A stretch of 64,000 bases of DNA from Polaribacter sp. MED152 (GCF_000152945.2 NC_020830.1:1994501-2058500); one strand, 5' to 3'; numbered from the stretch's first letter, positions 8,180 through 17,514 are shown. The notes: generated by a model from the letters alone, not told the origin. Translations and numbers: made by a program.

Positions 8180-8394
8180 GCTGCAAAGATAAAGTTAATT
8201 CTAATAAATAATTTGCTCAATTGGTCAAAATTTTAGTTTTTAACGCTTATTTAATATTCTGATAGTTAAATAATTGTAAATTCTTTAATTTTTAAAACAC
8301 TGTAAGTCAATGAATTAAAATTAAAATAAAAGTAAATCTTTCCAAAATGGAATATTTTTTTAAAGTTCGTTCGGTTTTAATGAAAATTATTATT

Positions 8395-8402
8395 TAACTT
8401 TG
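8395..8402 (+). promoter_or_regulatory. TAnnTTTG -7 box before the 8429 gene
   Basis: TAACTTTG matches the Bacteroidota -7 consensus, 26 bases before the ATG at 8429. A recognisable -33 box is missing. The tatA-8429 gap (249 bases) holds no other clear feature. Confidence 0.4.
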
Positions 8403-8409
8403 TTGCTTT

Positions 8410-8447
8410 AACCCTTAAACCCCTTAAGATGAAACCCCTAAGAAAAG
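8410..8447 (+). repeat. C-rich iterated repeat spanning the start codon of the 8429 gene
   Basis: Three close copies of an ACCC(C)T(T)A unit (AACCCTTA, AACCCCTTA, AACCCCTA) stand out from the AT-rich background. The ATG at 8429 lies between copies two and three. A similar triplet follows the gene at 8937-8975. Confidence 0.6.
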
Positions 8448-8926
8448 TTGCAGCGCTAGCTGTAGTACTTGTTGGTATATTTGCTTTTAGTAAAGCAGAA
8501 ATGTCTTCAACAAAACCAAGCCTTAATTTAGATACCATTAACGTTATTGAAACCTTATCCAAACAACAGTTTGAGTGTAGGCCTACGTCTGATTTTATGT
8601 TTTACGTAGAAACAGATCTTGTTAAAAAGATTCGTGGTGCAAACAACGTAAATGCCAAGGTTTATATTTTAGATAAGGTATCTGGTAGAAAAGCTTTATT
8701 GGCAGATGAAAACATTCAAATTAAAAAGTTTGAAGGTGCTATTGAGTTAAAAGATCATAGTGCAACTAATAATTTTAAAAGTTCATTAATTAAAAATGGC
8801 GATTTAATTATTGGTAATGCAAATGCAGCTCCTTATAGTTTTGATGAGTTAATTCAATACGAATCTATTTATAATAGTTACTTAAACTCAACCAACAAAT
8901 TACTTAGATTAAAGAGGTCTATCTAA
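8429..8926 (+). CDS. exported protein of unknown function
   Basis: 165 residues. The N-terminus MKPLRKVAALAVVLVGIFAF is a signal peptide or single membrane anchor. The mature part has no recognisable enzyme motif. It contains one cysteine in QFECRPTSDFMF and alternating strand-like segments (FMFYVETDLVKKI, VNAKVYILDKVSG, FEGAIELKDHS), which suggest a small beta-rich domain. It has its own -7 box, C-rich repeats on both sides and a terminator, so it is a monocistronic unit. I do not recognise the family. Confidence 0.7.
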   Translation: MKPLRKVAALAVVLVGIFAFSKAEMSSTKPSLNLDTINVIETLSKQQFECRPTSDFMFYVETDLVKKIRGANNVNAKVYILDKVSGRKALLADENIQIKKFEGAIELKDHSATNNFKSSLIKNGDLIIGNANAAPYSFDELIQYESIYNSYLNSTNKLLRLKRSI

Positions 8927-8936
8927 CAATATATAT

Positions 8937-8975
8937 TACCCCTAAAACCCCTTAGAATCTAAAACCTAAGAGCAA
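8937..8975 (+). repeat. C-rich iterated repeat downstream of the 8429 gene
   Basis: Carries TACCCCTA, AACCCCTTA and AAACCTA and aligns along most of its length with the element at 8410-8447. Its 3' part forms the left arm of the terminator at 8961-9003. Confidence 0.55.
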
Positions 8976-9003
8976 TTTTTTTGCTTTTAGGTTTTATTTT
9001 TTT
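8961..9003 (+). terminator. intrinsic terminator of the 8429 gene
   Basis: AAAACCTAAGAGCAA (8961-8975) pairs with TTGCTTTTAGGTTTT (8981-8995) with one mismatch, and is followed by a run of seven T residues. Confidence 0.85.
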
Positions 9004-9015
9004 ATGTTTATACCA

Positions 9016-9252
9016 ATGATAGATTTAAGTGTAAAAGAAATATATACAATAGTGGGTTTACTAATGTTAATATTAGCAGTATTTACCTATTCCCATAACA
9101 AAAAACTTACGTTAGTCTTTGGTATTTCAGGCGCTTATTTGGTGCTAAATTACTTTCTACCTAAAAACTTATTTTTTGATATTGTTTCTTTTGTGGTGCT
9201 AATTACTCCTTTTGTTTATGCTAGAGTTTATAAGAAGAGCCTTCTAGATTAA
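9016..9252 (+). CDS. small membrane protein of unknown function
   Basis: 78 residues from the ATG at 9016. An ATG at 9004 would begin right at the terminator T run and is less likely. There are three hydrophobic segments (about 9-25, 31-47 and 52-69): IVGLLMLILAVFTYSH, LVFGISGAYLVLNYFLP, and FDIVSFVVLITPFVYA. I recognise no family. It converges with the SPOUT methyltransferase gene with three bases between stop codons. No -7 box was found, so expression is uncertain. Confidence 0.5.
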   Translation: MIDLSVKEIYTIVGLLMLILAVFTYSHNKKLTLVFGISGAYLVLNYFLPKNLFFDIVSFVVLITPFVYARVYKKSLLD

Positions 9253-9255
9253 ATG

Positions 9256-9714
9256 CTATTGGAAATTTAATTTAGCTTGCCTATCATACATAACAATACT
9301 ACCAGCTACAGCCACATTTAAACTTAATTCAGATTTAAATTTTACAAGATGATGCGCTTTTTCTATAGCCAATTTAGGTATACCATGATCTTCTGCTCCT
9401 AGTAAATAAACACAACGTTTGGGGTGTGTAAACGTTTCTAATTGAACCGATTTTTCATCTAGCTCTACACCAACTAACATTGCACCTTTGGGTAAATTAT
9501 CAAAGAAATCATCAAAATTTTTGTAATGAAAGTAAGGCATTGCACCAGTTGCTTTATGTGTATCACAAGCTTGTTTTGCATATCTATTACCAATGGTAAA
9601 AATAAAACTTGCACCCATATTTTGTGCAGACCTCCAAAGAACGCCTAAATTTTCAGGTGTTTTTCCATTCTGAATACCTATGCCAAAAAAGCCTTGTTCT
9701 AGATTATTTACCAT
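9256..9714 (-). CDS. TrmH/SpoU-type (SPOUT) RNA 2'-O-methyltransferase, short form
   Basis: 152-residue knotted SPOUT methyltransferase made of the catalytic domain only. The three SpoU motifs are present: NLGVLWRSAQNMGA (with the conserved Asn and Arg), VYLLGAEDHGIP, and LNVAVAGSIVMYDR. It 2'-O-methylates an RNA, and the tRNA/rRNA target cannot be chosen from sequence. The start overlaps the 3' end of mutS by 11 bases, so the two are probably translationally coupled. A second SPOUT gene lies on the other side of mutS at 12443. Confidence 0.88.
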   Translation of the reverse strand: MVNNLEQGFFGIGIQNGKTPENLGVLWRSAQNMGASFIFTIGNRYAKQACDTHKATGAMPYFHYKNFDDFFDNLPKGAMLVGVELDEKSVQLETFTHPKRCVYLLGAEDHGIPKLAIEKAHHLVKFKSELSLNVAVAGSIVMYDRQAKLNFQ

Positions 9715-12322
9715 TTTCTTTAATCAACATTCGCTTTATTTCGTTCAGTTTCATTAAAGCCTCAATTGGTGTAAGTGTATCAATATTTGTTGCCAATATT
9801 TCTTCACGAATATTTTCTAATAAAGGATCATCTAACTGAAAAAAGCTAAGCTGCATTTCTTCGTGTTGTGTTTGTTTTAAAACATCCTTTACGTCATCAT
9901 TTTTATTATTTTTTTCCAGTTGAGCTAGTATTTTATTCGCTCTATGAATTACCATATTTGGCATTCCAGCTAATTTAGCAACGTGAATACCAAAACTATG
10001 ATTTGAGCCTCCAGATACTAATTTACGTAAGAAAATTATGTTGTCTTCTAGTTCTTTTACAGACACATTAAAGTTCTTAATGCGCTCAAAAGTGGTGGTC
10101 ATTTCATTCAATTCGTGATAATGGGTTGCAAATAATGTTTTTGCTTTGGTAGGATGTTCGTGCAAGAACTCAGAAATGGCCCAAGCAATAGAAATACCAT
10201 CATAAGTAGAGGTTCCTCTACCAATCTCATCTAACAAAATTAAACTACGCTCAGAAACGTTATTTAAGATTGATGCAGTTTCGTTCATTTCTACCATAAA
10301 TGTAGATTCGCCCATAGAAATATTATCACTAGCACCAACTCTAGTAAAAATCTTGTCTACAATCCCAATTTTTGCATTTTGCGCAGGCACATAACAACCC
10401 ATTTGTGCTAATAAAACAATCAAAGCAGTTTGACGCAAAATGGCTGATTTACCAGACATGTTTGGTCCAGTAATCATTATAATTTGTTGCTGATTTCTGT
10501 TTAAAACAACATCATTAGCAATATAGGTTTGATCAATAGGAAGTTGTTTTTCAATTACAGGATGCCTACCGTTTTTAATCTCTAAATCTGTACTTTCATC
10601 CATAATAGGACGAACGTAATTATTATCTACAGCCAATACAGAAAAAGACAACAAACAATCTATTTTTGCAATAATCTGTGCATTTTCTTGCACAACATCA
10701 ACAAATTGAATGATGTATTGCAACAGTTTCGAGAAAATTTCTTGCTCTAATTTGGCAATTTTTTCCTCTGCTCCTAAAATTTTGGTTTCGTATTCTTTAA
10801 GCTCTTCAGTAATGTATCTTTCAGCAGAAACTAAGGTCTGTTTTCTAATCCATTGTTCAGGAACTTTATCTTTATGTGTGTTTCTAACTTCAATATAATA
10901 GCCAAACACATTGTTGAACGCAATTTTTAAGCTTGTAATTCCTGTAGCTTCAGTTTCACGCGTTAACATATCATCTAAAAACTGTTTTCCTGATGATGAA
11001 ATTGCGCGTAAATCATCTAATTCTTGATGTACATTGTTGGCAATTGCATTTCCTTTATTGATGTTTACAGGAGCTTCATCAAACAAGGTTTCAGAAATTT
11101 TAGAGATTAGATCTTCACAAGTGTGGAGTTGTTTTCCTAAATTTTGAACTGCTTTATTTTTACTCTTTTCAGCTTCATTTTTTATAGGTAAAATTGCTTT
11201 TAGCGAATCTTTCAACAATACGATTTCTCTTGGAGAAGCTTTACCTGTAGCCACTTTAGAAATGAGCCTTTCTAAATCAGAAATTTGTTTTAATTGATAG
11301 GTTACAGTTTGCGAAAACTCATCAGAATCTATAAAAAACTTTACCAATTCATGACGATTTTTAATTTCATCAATATTTTTTAAAGGCAAAGCCAACCAGC
11401 GTTTTAACAATCTTCCACCCATAGGTGAAATAGTTTTATCAATTACATCTAAAAGCGTAACTGCGTTTACAGAATTTGGGTTGTACAATTCTAAATTACG
11501 CACTGTAAAACGATCCATCCAAACATAATTATCTTCAGCAATTCTGCTAATATTTTGAATGTGTTTTAATTGATTGTGTTGCGTTTCTGATAAATAATAC
11601 AATACTGCACCTGCAGCAATAATTCCGTTTTTTAAATCTTGAATTCCAAACCCTTTCAGCGTTTTTACCTTAAAATGATTTTGTAACGTTTCATGAGCAT
11701 ATTCTTTTTGATACACCCAATCATCCAAGTAAAAAGTGTAATATCTATTCTCAAAAAGTTCTAAAAATTGTTGCTTATTTTGTTTCTGAACTAAAACTTC
11801 ACTTGGGCTGAAATTCTGTAACAATTTATCAATATACTCTGCAGTTCCTTGTGCAACCAAATATTCACCTGTAGAAACATCAAGAAATGAAATTCCGAGT
11901 TGTTTTTTATCAAAATGAACAGAAGCTAAAAAATTGTTGCTTTTGCTTTGTAAAACCTCGTCATTTAACGAAACTCCAGGAGTAACCAATTCTGTAACTC
12001 CACGTTTTACAATGGTTTTGGTCATTTTTGGGTCTTCTAATTGATCGCAAATGGCAACACGCATTCCTGCTTTTACCAATTTTGGTAAATACGTATTTAA
12101 AGAATGATGAGGAAAACCAGCTAAAGCTGTTTCAGAGTCTGAACCTGCACCTCTTTTGGTAAGTGTAATGCCTAAAACTTGTGCTGCTTTTTTAGCATCA
12201 TCACCAAAAGTTTCATAGAAATCTCCAACACGAAAAAGCAACATAGCATCAGGAAATTTAATCTTGATGGCATTGTATTGTTTCATTAAAGGCGTAACCT
12301 TTTTCGCTTTTGATTTTGCCAA
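9704..12322 (-). CDS. mutS: DNA mismatch repair ATPase MutS
   Basis: 872-residue MutS, which recognises mismatches and small loops and recruits MutL. The mismatch-wedging Phe-x-Glu is Phe35-Tyr36-Glu37 in GDFYETF. Walker A is GPNMSGKS near residue 616 and Walker B is LILLDEIGRGTS near 694. The C-terminal helical part is present and length is normal. The start is a TTG at 12322: no ATG occurs in frame upstream before a stop, and starting at Met13 would lose the conserved KVTPLMKQY N-terminus. Downstream it overlaps the SPOUT gene by 11 bases. Confidence 0.97.
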   Translation of the reverse strand: MAKSKAKKVTPLMKQYNAIKIKFPDAMLLFRVGDFYETFGDDAKKAAQVLGITLTKRGAGSDSETALAGFPHHSLNTYLPKLVKAGMRVAICDQLEDPKMTKTIVKRGVTELVTPGVSLNDEVLQSKSNNFLASVHFDKKQLGISFLDVSTGEYLVAQGTAEYIDKLLQNFSPSEVLVQKQNKQQFLELFENRYYTFYLDDWVYQKEYAHETLQNHFKVKTLKGFGIQDLKNGIIAAGAVLYYLSETQHNQLKHIQNISRIAEDNYVWMDRFTVRNLELYNPNSVNAVTLLDVIDKTISPMGGRLLKRWLALPLKNIDEIKNRHELVKFFIDSDEFSQTVTYQLKQISDLERLISKVATGKASPREIVLLKDSLKAILPIKNEAEKSKNKAVQNLGKQLHTCEDLISKISETLFDEAPVNINKGNAIANNVHQELDDLRAISSSGKQFLDDMLTRETEATGITSLKIAFNNVFGYYIEVRNTHKDKVPEQWIRKQTLVSAERYITEELKEYETKILGAEEKIAKLEQEIFSKLLQYIIQFVDVVQENAQIIAKIDCLLSFSVLAVDNNYVRPIMDESTDLEIKNGRHPVIEKQLPIDQTYIANDVVLNRNQQQIIMITGPNMSGKSAILRQTALIVLLAQMGCYVPAQNAKIGIVDKIFTRVGASDNISMGESTFMVEMNETASILNNVSERSLILLDEIGRGTSTYDGISIAWAISEFLHEHPTKAKTLFATHYHELNEMTTTFERIKNFNVSVKELEDNIIFLRKLVSGGSNHSFGIHVAKLAGMPNMVIHRANKILAQLEKNNKNDDVKDVLKQTQHEEMQLSFFQLDDPLLENIREEILATNIDTLTPIEALMKLNEIKRMLIKENGK

Positions 12323-12370
12323 GTTTTTGGAAATTTTCAGTTAGTTTTGCGAAGATAAAAAAAAGACTTT

Positions 12371-12421
12371 AGCCATTGGCTTTTACCTATTAGTTTTCAT
12401 AGTAAACGAACTAAAAGCCAA
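12371..12421. repeat. dispersed GCCAATGGCT-type inverted repeat
   Basis: TTGGCTTTT (12376-12384) pairs with AAAAGCCAA (12413-12421) in the 120-base mutS-trmH divergent gap. The outer part, read in reverse, is AAAAGCCAATGGCT, which matches 13 of 14 bases with AAAAGCCAATAGCT at 32161-32174. It is probably a small dispersed intergenic element. Confidence 0.45.
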
Positions 12422-12442
12422 AAGATAATAGTACAAGCAAAC

Positions 12443-12976
12443 ATGAGGAAATTAAAAAATAACGAGTTAGGTAGAATTTCTGTTGATGAATTTAAAGCCG
12501 TAGAAAAGACCCCTATAATTGTAATTTTAGATAATGTAAGAAGCCTAAATAACATTGGCTCTGTTTTTAGAACTAGTGATGCTTTTTTAATTGATAAAAT
12601 TTACTTGTGTGGTATTTCTGCTACTCCACCTAATAAAGACATTCATAAAACTGCTTTAGGAGCTACAGAATCTGTAGATTGGGAGTATGTAGAAGATACT
12701 TTAACCTTGGTGAAAAAGTTGAAAAAAGAAGGTATAAAAGTACTATCTATTGAACAGGCTGAAAATTCTACAATGCTTGATACTTTTACTCCTAAACTAG
12801 CTGAAAAATATGCAATTGTTATGGGAAATGAAGTTAAAGGTGTGCAACAAGAAGTCATAAACGCTAGTGATTTTTGTATAGAAATTCCACAACTAGGCAC
12901 CAAGCACTCTTTAAATATTTCTGTAACTACTGGAGTTGTAATTTGGGATTTGTTCACTAAAATTAGAGGCTTATAA
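12443..12976 (+). CDS. TrmH-family (SPOUT) RNA 2'-O-methyltransferase
   Basis: 177 residues with the full SpoU motif set: ILDNVRSLNNIGSVFRTSDAF (motif 1, given as LDNVRSLNNIGSVFRTSD), YAIVMGNEVKGVQQEVI (motif 2), and IEIPQLGTKHSLNISVTTGVVIWDL (motif 3, core LGTKHSLNISVTTG). Motif 3 with Ser-Leu-Asn is the SAM-binding knot. The length suits tRNA Gm18-type TrmH-like enzymes, but the RNA target is not determined. It is divergent from mutS and is followed by a structured-RNA candidate. Confidence 0.9.
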   Translation: MRKLKNNELGRISVDEFKAVEKTPIIVILDNVRSLNNIGSVFRTSDAFLIDKIYLCGISATPPNKDIHKTALGATESVDWEYVEDTLTLVKKLKKEGIKVLSIEQAENSTMLDTFTPKLAEKYAIVMGNEVKGVQQEVINASDFCIEIPQLGTKHSLNISVTTGVVIWDLFTKIRGL

Positions 12977-13017
12977 AGTATAAGTTAGCTTATAAATTCT
13001 TATAGTTTATAAATAGG

Positions 13018-13095
13018 TTTAGCCCAGATTGAATGGCCTGTTTGAGCTCTTTTTATTTTTATAAAAAAGCGAGTAATGAAAGCTGGAAATTGCTT
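13018..13095 (+). ncRNA. candidate structured RNA, resembles a recurrent flavobacterial element (possibly Flavo-1)
   Basis: In the 119-base gap between the TrmH-like gene and mgtE. The outer pairing is AGC-CCAG (13021-13027) with CTGG-AAATT-GCT (13083-13093). The inner hairpin is CTCTTTTTAT (13047-13056) with ATAAAAAAGCGAG (13061-13073). The layout GCCC-GATTGAA-GGC, variable hairpin, then GAAAGC-GGAAAT-GCT is one I recall from intergenic regions of many Flavobacteria and is similar to the Rfam Flavo-1 motif. That match is from memory and unverified. The element runs up to the mgtE stop codon. Confidence 0.45.
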
Positions 13096-14448
13096 CTAAA
13101 AACCTAAAACTAGTTGGGCTATTGTAAAATAGATTAAAATACCCAAAATATCATTACTAGTAGTAATAAATGGGCCAGTTGCTAAGGCAGGGTCTACACC
13201 TCTTTTTGCTAAAATAATAGGTATAAATGTACCAATAATTGAGGCAATAATAATTACAGATATTAATGAAGCTGCGACTGTAATACCTAAGTTTAAAGGA
13301 AAACCAAGAAATAGCATTCCTGCAGACATTAAAAGTGCTGCCAAAACAAAACCATTTAGTAAACCTTGTAGAATTTCTTTTAACAAACGTTTAAAAAGCG
13401 AACCTTTAAGGCTATCATTTGCCAAACCTTGCACAATAATTGCAGAAGATTGTACACCAACATTACCAGCCATTGCTGCAATTAAAGGTGTAAAAAAGAA
13501 AAGCTCTGGATATTCATTCATGGCACTATCAAAACTACCTAAAACAGATACTGAAATAAAGCCGCCAAAAAGTGCTAAAATTAGCCATGGTAAACGTGCT
13601 TTAGTAATTTCCCAAATGCTATCATTTACTTCTACATCTTGAGAAAAACCTGCAGCCATTTGGTAATCTTTGTCTGCTTCATCTCTAATTACATCTACAA
13701 TATCATCAATAGTAATTCTACCCAATAAAACATTGTTATCATCTACAACTGGTATGGCTTCTAAATCATATTTGGCCATAATTTTTGCAATTTCCTCATC
13801 ATCTTCAGATACATTTACAGCATCTACTTTATGCTTAGAAATTTCAGCAATTTTTTGATCTGATTTTGCAATAATTAAGTCTTTTAAAGAAAGTCTACCA
13901 ACTAATTTTTCTTCTTTATCTACTACATAGATAGAGTGAACTCTGGTTACTTCTTTGGCTTGCCCACGAATTCTGCGCATACAGCCTGCAACTGTCCAAG
14001 TTTCATATACTTTAACTAATTCTTTAGCCATTAAAGCACCTGCAGTATTTTCTTCGTAAGATAAAAGTTCTTTAATATCTGCTGCAAGTACATCATCTTC
14101 TAAGGCATTAATTACCCTGTTTTGACGCTCAATAGATAACTCTCCAATAATATCTGCAGCATCATCTGAATCCATCTCACCTACTTCATCTGCAATTTCT
14201 TGTGCAGATAAGTTTTGAAGAATTTTTTCACGAATATCTTCATCTAATTCAGTAAGAATTTCCGAGGTTTTTTCGCTATCTAAAAGTTTTATGATGTAAA
14301 TAGCCTCATCAAAATTTACCTCATCTAAAACTTCTGCAATATCTGCAAAGTGAACATCAGCAAATAGGGCAGTAATTTCTTTAGATTTATCTAATGCAAT
14401 TAAACCTGATAGGTTATCTAAGAATTCTTCTGAAATATCAAATGGCAT
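13096..14448 (-). CDS. mgtE: magnesium transporter MgtE
   Basis: 450-residue MgtE channel-type Mg2+ transporter. The N-terminal helical domain (about 15-125) has the repeated acidic [22 protein letters not shown] pattern (core [13 protein letters not shown]). A CBS pair follows (about 130-255) and senses cytosolic Mg2+. Five membrane helices lie at about 280-450, with the pore segment [17 protein letters not shown]. Membrane residues near [20 protein letters not shown] complete the conserved signature. It starts 11 bases inside the 3' end of rsmA and is probably co-transcribed with it. Confidence 0.96.
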   Translation of the reverse strand: MPFDISEEFLDNLSGLIALDKSKEITALFADVHFADIAEVLDEVNFDEAIYIIKLLDSEKTSEILTELDEDIREKILQNLSAQEIADEVGEMDSDDAADIIGELSIERQNRVINALEDDVLAADIKELLSYEENTAGALMAKELVKVYETWTVAGCMRRIRGQAKEVTRVHSIYVVDKEEKLVGRLSLKDLIIAKSDQKIAEISKHKVDAVNVSEDDEEIAKIMAKYDLEAIPVVDDNNVLLGRITIDDIVDVIRDEADKDYQMAAGFSQDVEVNDSIWEITKARLPWLILALFGGFISVSVLGSFDSAMNEYPELFFFTPLIAAMAGNVGVQSSAIIVQGLANDSLKGSLFKRLLKEILQGLLNGFVLAALLMSAGMLFLGFPLNLGITVAASLISVIIIASIIGTFIPIILAKRGVDPALATGPFITTSNDILGILIYFTIAQLVLGF

Positions 14449-15241
14449 TATTTGCTATTTTTTGCGTGAGTGAAATAAATTCTTGAACAGACAATTGTTC
14501 TGGTCTTCTCGCAAATATAGGGTCTTCTTTTAAAGAATCCGAAAGTTTAAAGGATTTTAAGCTAGACCTTAGCATTTTTCTTCTTTGATTAAAAGCGGTT
14601 TTTACGACTCTAAAAAATAGTTTTTCATCTACAGGTAAAGAATAGTCTTTTTTTCTGATTAAACGAATTACACCAGAATCTACCTTTGGTGGTGGATTAA
14701 AAACTGTTGGAGGCACTGTAAATAAATATTCTACATCAAAAAAAGCTTGTGTTAGTACAGATAGAATTCCGTAAACTTTAGAACCCTCTTTTTCTGCAAT
14801 TCTTTTGGCTACTTCTTTTTGAAACATACCTGCAAATTCTGGTACAAATTCTCTATTTTCTATAGCCTTAAAAACAATTTGGGTAGATATATTATAAGGA
14901 AAGTTACCAATAATAGCTACCTGCTCTTTATTAAAAAGTGTTTGTAAATCTTTCTTTAAAAAATCGCCTTCTATAATTTGAAAATTATCTGAAGTAGTAT
15001 TTAAATTTAAATGCTCTATTGGAAAAACCTCTTTTAAATAACTTACAGATTCTCTATCTAACTCTAAAACAGTAGTTTTAGGTTTTTTCTGTAACAAGTA
15101 TTTGGTTAAAACACCCATTCCTGGCCCAATTTCTAAAACATGGTTATATCCTTCTTCAGTTAGAGCATCTGCAATATCTTTTGCAATACTTTCATCTGTT
15201 AAAAAATGTTGACCAAGGTGTTTTTTTGCTTTTACAGACAT
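14438..15241 (-). CDS. rsmA: 16S rRNA (adenine1518/1519-N6) dimethyltransferase
   Basis: 267-residue RsmA (KsgA). It dimethylates two adjacent adenines in helix 45 of 16S rRNA during late 30S assembly. Seen: the N-terminal [14 protein letters not shown] motif [16 protein letters not shown], and catalytic motif [11 protein letters not shown] (the NLPY-type tetrad written NFPY here). The C-terminal helical domain includes the [16 protein letters not shown]-binding segment. It starts four bases after the DUF4286 gene and overlaps mgtE by 11 bases. Confidence 0.96.
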   Translation of the reverse strand: MSVKAKKHLGQHFLTDESIAKDIADALTEEGYNHVLEIGPGMGVLTKYLLQKKPKTTVLELDRESVSYLKEVFPIEHLNLNTTSDNFQIIEGDFLKKDLQTLFNKEQVAIIGNFPYNISTQIVFKAIENREFVPEFAGMFQKEVAKRIAEKEGSKVYGILSVLTQAFFDVEYLFTVPPTVFNPPPKVDSGVIRLIRKKDYSLPVDEKLFFRVVKTAFNQRRKMLRSSLKSFKLSDSLKEDPIFARRPEQLSVQEFISLTQKIANNAI

Positions 15242-15245
15242 AGTT

Positions 15246-15575
15246 TTAGTTGCTCATTGCTGTTGGATAAAACTCTTTAATTAGTCTTAATTCGGTTCTG
15301 AAAGCTAAAATTTTATCGCCAAATTTTTGCAAAGTTTCTATACGTAAAGCCTCTGCATCATCATTATAATAATCTTCTAAATCATCTTTAGTTTCTGCAG
15401 TGTATTGCACAGAGTAAGACTTACCTCCCATTTCTTCTTCAACCATAATTTGGGTGAATTTTGCAGATATAAATTTGCCTGTGTTTAAAACATCTAAAAT
15501 GTGAGTTTCCATCCAAGTTAACCATTCTTCATGAACAGCATCATCTACATTTATAGTTACGTTGTATATGTACAT
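15246..15575 (-). CDS. DUF4286 family protein
   Basis: 109-residue soluble protein of the Bacteroidota family DUF4286. It shows the ferredoxin-like pattern [21 protein letters not shown] at the start, then [26 protein letters not shown] (core [12 protein letters not shown]), and a conserved [15 protein letters not shown] end. Function unknown. It is placed between the TPR protein gene (10 bases upstream) and rsmA (four bases downstream) in a co-directional cluster, which is the usual flavobacterial arrangement. Confidence 0.85.
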   Translation of the reverse strand: MYIYNVTINVDDAVHEEWLTWMETHILDVLNTGKFISAKFTQIMVEEEMGGKSYSVQYTAETKDDLEDYYNDDAEALRIETLQKFGDKILAFRTELRLIKEFYPTAMSN

Positions 15576-15585
15576 TTTATATTTT

Positions 15586-17391
15586 TTAAAGGTTATCTCC
15601 TCTTAATTTTCTAAACTTTTTTCTAGCCTCTACTAAATAAATGCTAGAAGGATGGTCAAAGATAATTTTTTGATAGAACTCTTTGGCTTTTTCTGCATCA
15701 TTTAACTGATAATTGTACGTTTCTGCCATTAAAAAGTAAATATCATCTACCAAAAAACTTTGATTATCTGCTGCAATTATTTTTTCTAAACTGGCAATAG
15801 CCTCTAAAAACCTATCTTCTTTAATTAACAATTTGGCTTGTAAAAAAAGAGCATCATCATAAATTACTTCTCCAGGAACTAAACCATTTACAAATAAATC
15901 TTTAGATGAAAATAAATTAGCAATTACCTCTAAACCTTCTTGGTTTTTATTTTGATAAGATAACAATTCTGCTTTTGCCAATTGTTTTAATCCAGAAGGT
16001 ATAGAATCTACAGGTTCATTGTCTGTGATTTTTAGAAACAAATCTATAGCATCGTTAGCAATAAGTTTGGTTGTAGCGCCTTTTAAAACTTTTAATTGTG
16101 CCTTAGCCCAAGTAAAATCGCCCTTAAAATAACTAGTCTGTGCTACTTTAAAACGTGCTTCTTGTGCTAATTCAGAGCCTTTTAACTGCGTTTGAATCTG
16201 TGAAAAATAAATGAGAGCTTTATTAAACTGCCCTCTAAAAACCAACACATCTCCTAATTTTAGTTTGATGTTGCCTTTTTCGAATTTAGAATAAGCATAA
16301 GACAAAGCTTCTTCTAAAACTTTAGTGGCTTGTAGAGGTTCGTTTTTAACAAAGGTTAAGTAGTCTGCATATTCTACTTGCAATGCTATTGTTAGTTGAT
16401 TTTTACCAAGCTCATTAAATAAATTTTGAAATAAATTTTCTGTTTCTGGATTTTTGGTAGCAACTGCTATTTTGGCTAGGTATACATTTGAATCTACTCG
16501 CTCTTCTACTAAAAATGCTTTTTCATTAACAAAATTAAAACAATCTTGAGCCGCTTCATAAGCTCTGTTTTCAAATGCTATTTTACCTAAATTAAAAATT
16601 TGGTCTAAGTTGCCACTATTTCTTTGATACAAGGCTTTCTCTTGTATAAATGCTTTATTGTAATCTTTCTGTTGTGCAAAAAGCCAACTTAAGAGAATGT
16701 TCCATTCGTTTTTTGGATTACTAGTAGCTTTTCTTAATAGTGTTTTTCTAAAAATTTGATTGGTAGTATTTTCAGCATCATCTGTAATATATCTGCTAGC
16801 ATATCTTTGCACCAAATCTAAATATGAACTGTTTTTATCTAAAAGGTTTATATACGATTCAAACATCTGTTGATAATCACCTTTTTCTCCATAAATCTGG
16901 GCAATTTGAAAGTTATAGTTAACATTCGGATTTTTCTGCATGGCTTTTTCATACGCCAATATTGCATTATCTAAAAGGTTGTAATCTTTAAAAAGCCTAC
17001 CCATAATGCCTCCATAATTGGCAAATTCTTCTAAAGAGTTTATTGCTTTTTTATAGTTCGCATTTGCCAATTCTTTTAATTGTTGTCTATCAAAATTATA
17101 GCCTAATAAAACGTACAAATAACTATGAGTTGCATTTTCTTTAATTCTATTTTTTAATAAATTTTCTGCAACATCAAATTTATCTGTTTCTTGGTAGCAA
17201 GAAATTAGGCGTGTTAAATAGGTAGTATTGAATGAACTTTTTTGATAAAGCTTCTCAAAAATTTGAGTTGCTTTTTCGTATTCTCCTTGCCTATAGTAGG
17301 TTTCTGCTAAATAAAAACTGTTTTGATCTTCACTCTGTGCAAAAGACAAACAACTAATTAATATAAAAAAGGTTAGGAAAATTTGTTTCAT
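15586..17391 (-). CDS. exported tetratricopeptide-repeat protein
   Basis: 601 residues starting at the ATG at 17391. The upstream in-frame TTG at 17400 would only add three residues before the signal peptide MKQIFLTFFILISCLSFAQ. The body is made of helical TPR units, clearest at LAETYYRQGEYEKATQIFEKLY, ANANYKKAINSLEEF, AILAYEKAMQKNPNVNYNF and FLMAETYNYQLNDAEKAKEFY. The last unit precedes a short basic C-terminus (ARKKFRKLRGDNL). TPR proteins act as periplasmic or outer-membrane scaffolds, and partners are not visible. It heads the cluster with DUF4286, rsmA and mgtE. Confidence 0.88.
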   Translation of the reverse strand: MKQIFLTFFILISCLSFAQSEDQNSFYLAETYYRQGEYEKATQIFEKLYQKSSFNTTYLTRLISCYQETDKFDVAENLLKNRIKENATHSYLYVLLGYNFDRQQLKELANANYKKAINSLEEFANYGGIMGRLFKDYNLLDNAILAYEKAMQKNPNVNYNFQIAQIYGEKGDYQQMFESYINLLDKNSSYLDLVQRYASRYITDDAENTTNQIFRKTLLRKATSNPKNEWNILLSWLFAQQKDYNKAFIQEKALYQRNSGNLDQIFNLGKIAFENRAYEAAQDCFNFVNEKAFLVEERVDSNVYLAKIAVATKNPETENLFQNLFNELGKNQLTIALQVEYADYLTFVKNEPLQATKVLEEALSYAYSKFEKGNIKLKLGDVLVFRGQFNKALIYFSQIQTQLKGSELAQEARFKVAQTSYFKGDFTWAKAQLKVLKGATTKLIANDAIDLFLKITDNEPVDSIPSGLKQLAKAELLSYQNKNQEGLEVIANLFSSKDLFVNGLVPGEVIYDDALFLQAKLLIKEDRFLEAIASLEKIIAADNQSFLVDDIYFLMAETYNYQLNDAEKAKEFYQKIIFDHPSSIYLVEARKKFRKLRGDNL

Positions 17392-17467
17392 ACTTTTCAA
17401 AGATAATCAACATAAATGTTAATTTTTTACTAAACAAACCTTATTTAGATGAATTGTCTGTAACATT

Positions 17468-17484
17468 TTGGCACGAATGTTGTC
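17468..17484 (+). promoter_or_regulatory. sigma-54-like promoter before the 47-codon gene
   Basis: TTGGCACGAATGTTGTC matches the -24/-12 consensus TTGGCACN5TTGC except for T in place of the last C, with exact spacing. A start site about 12 bases further would leave a leader of about 20 bases before the ATG at 17515. The rpoN gene is not in this window. Confidence 0.5.
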
Positions 17485-17514
17485 TATATGATAAATAACT
17501 AAACTAATAAGATT

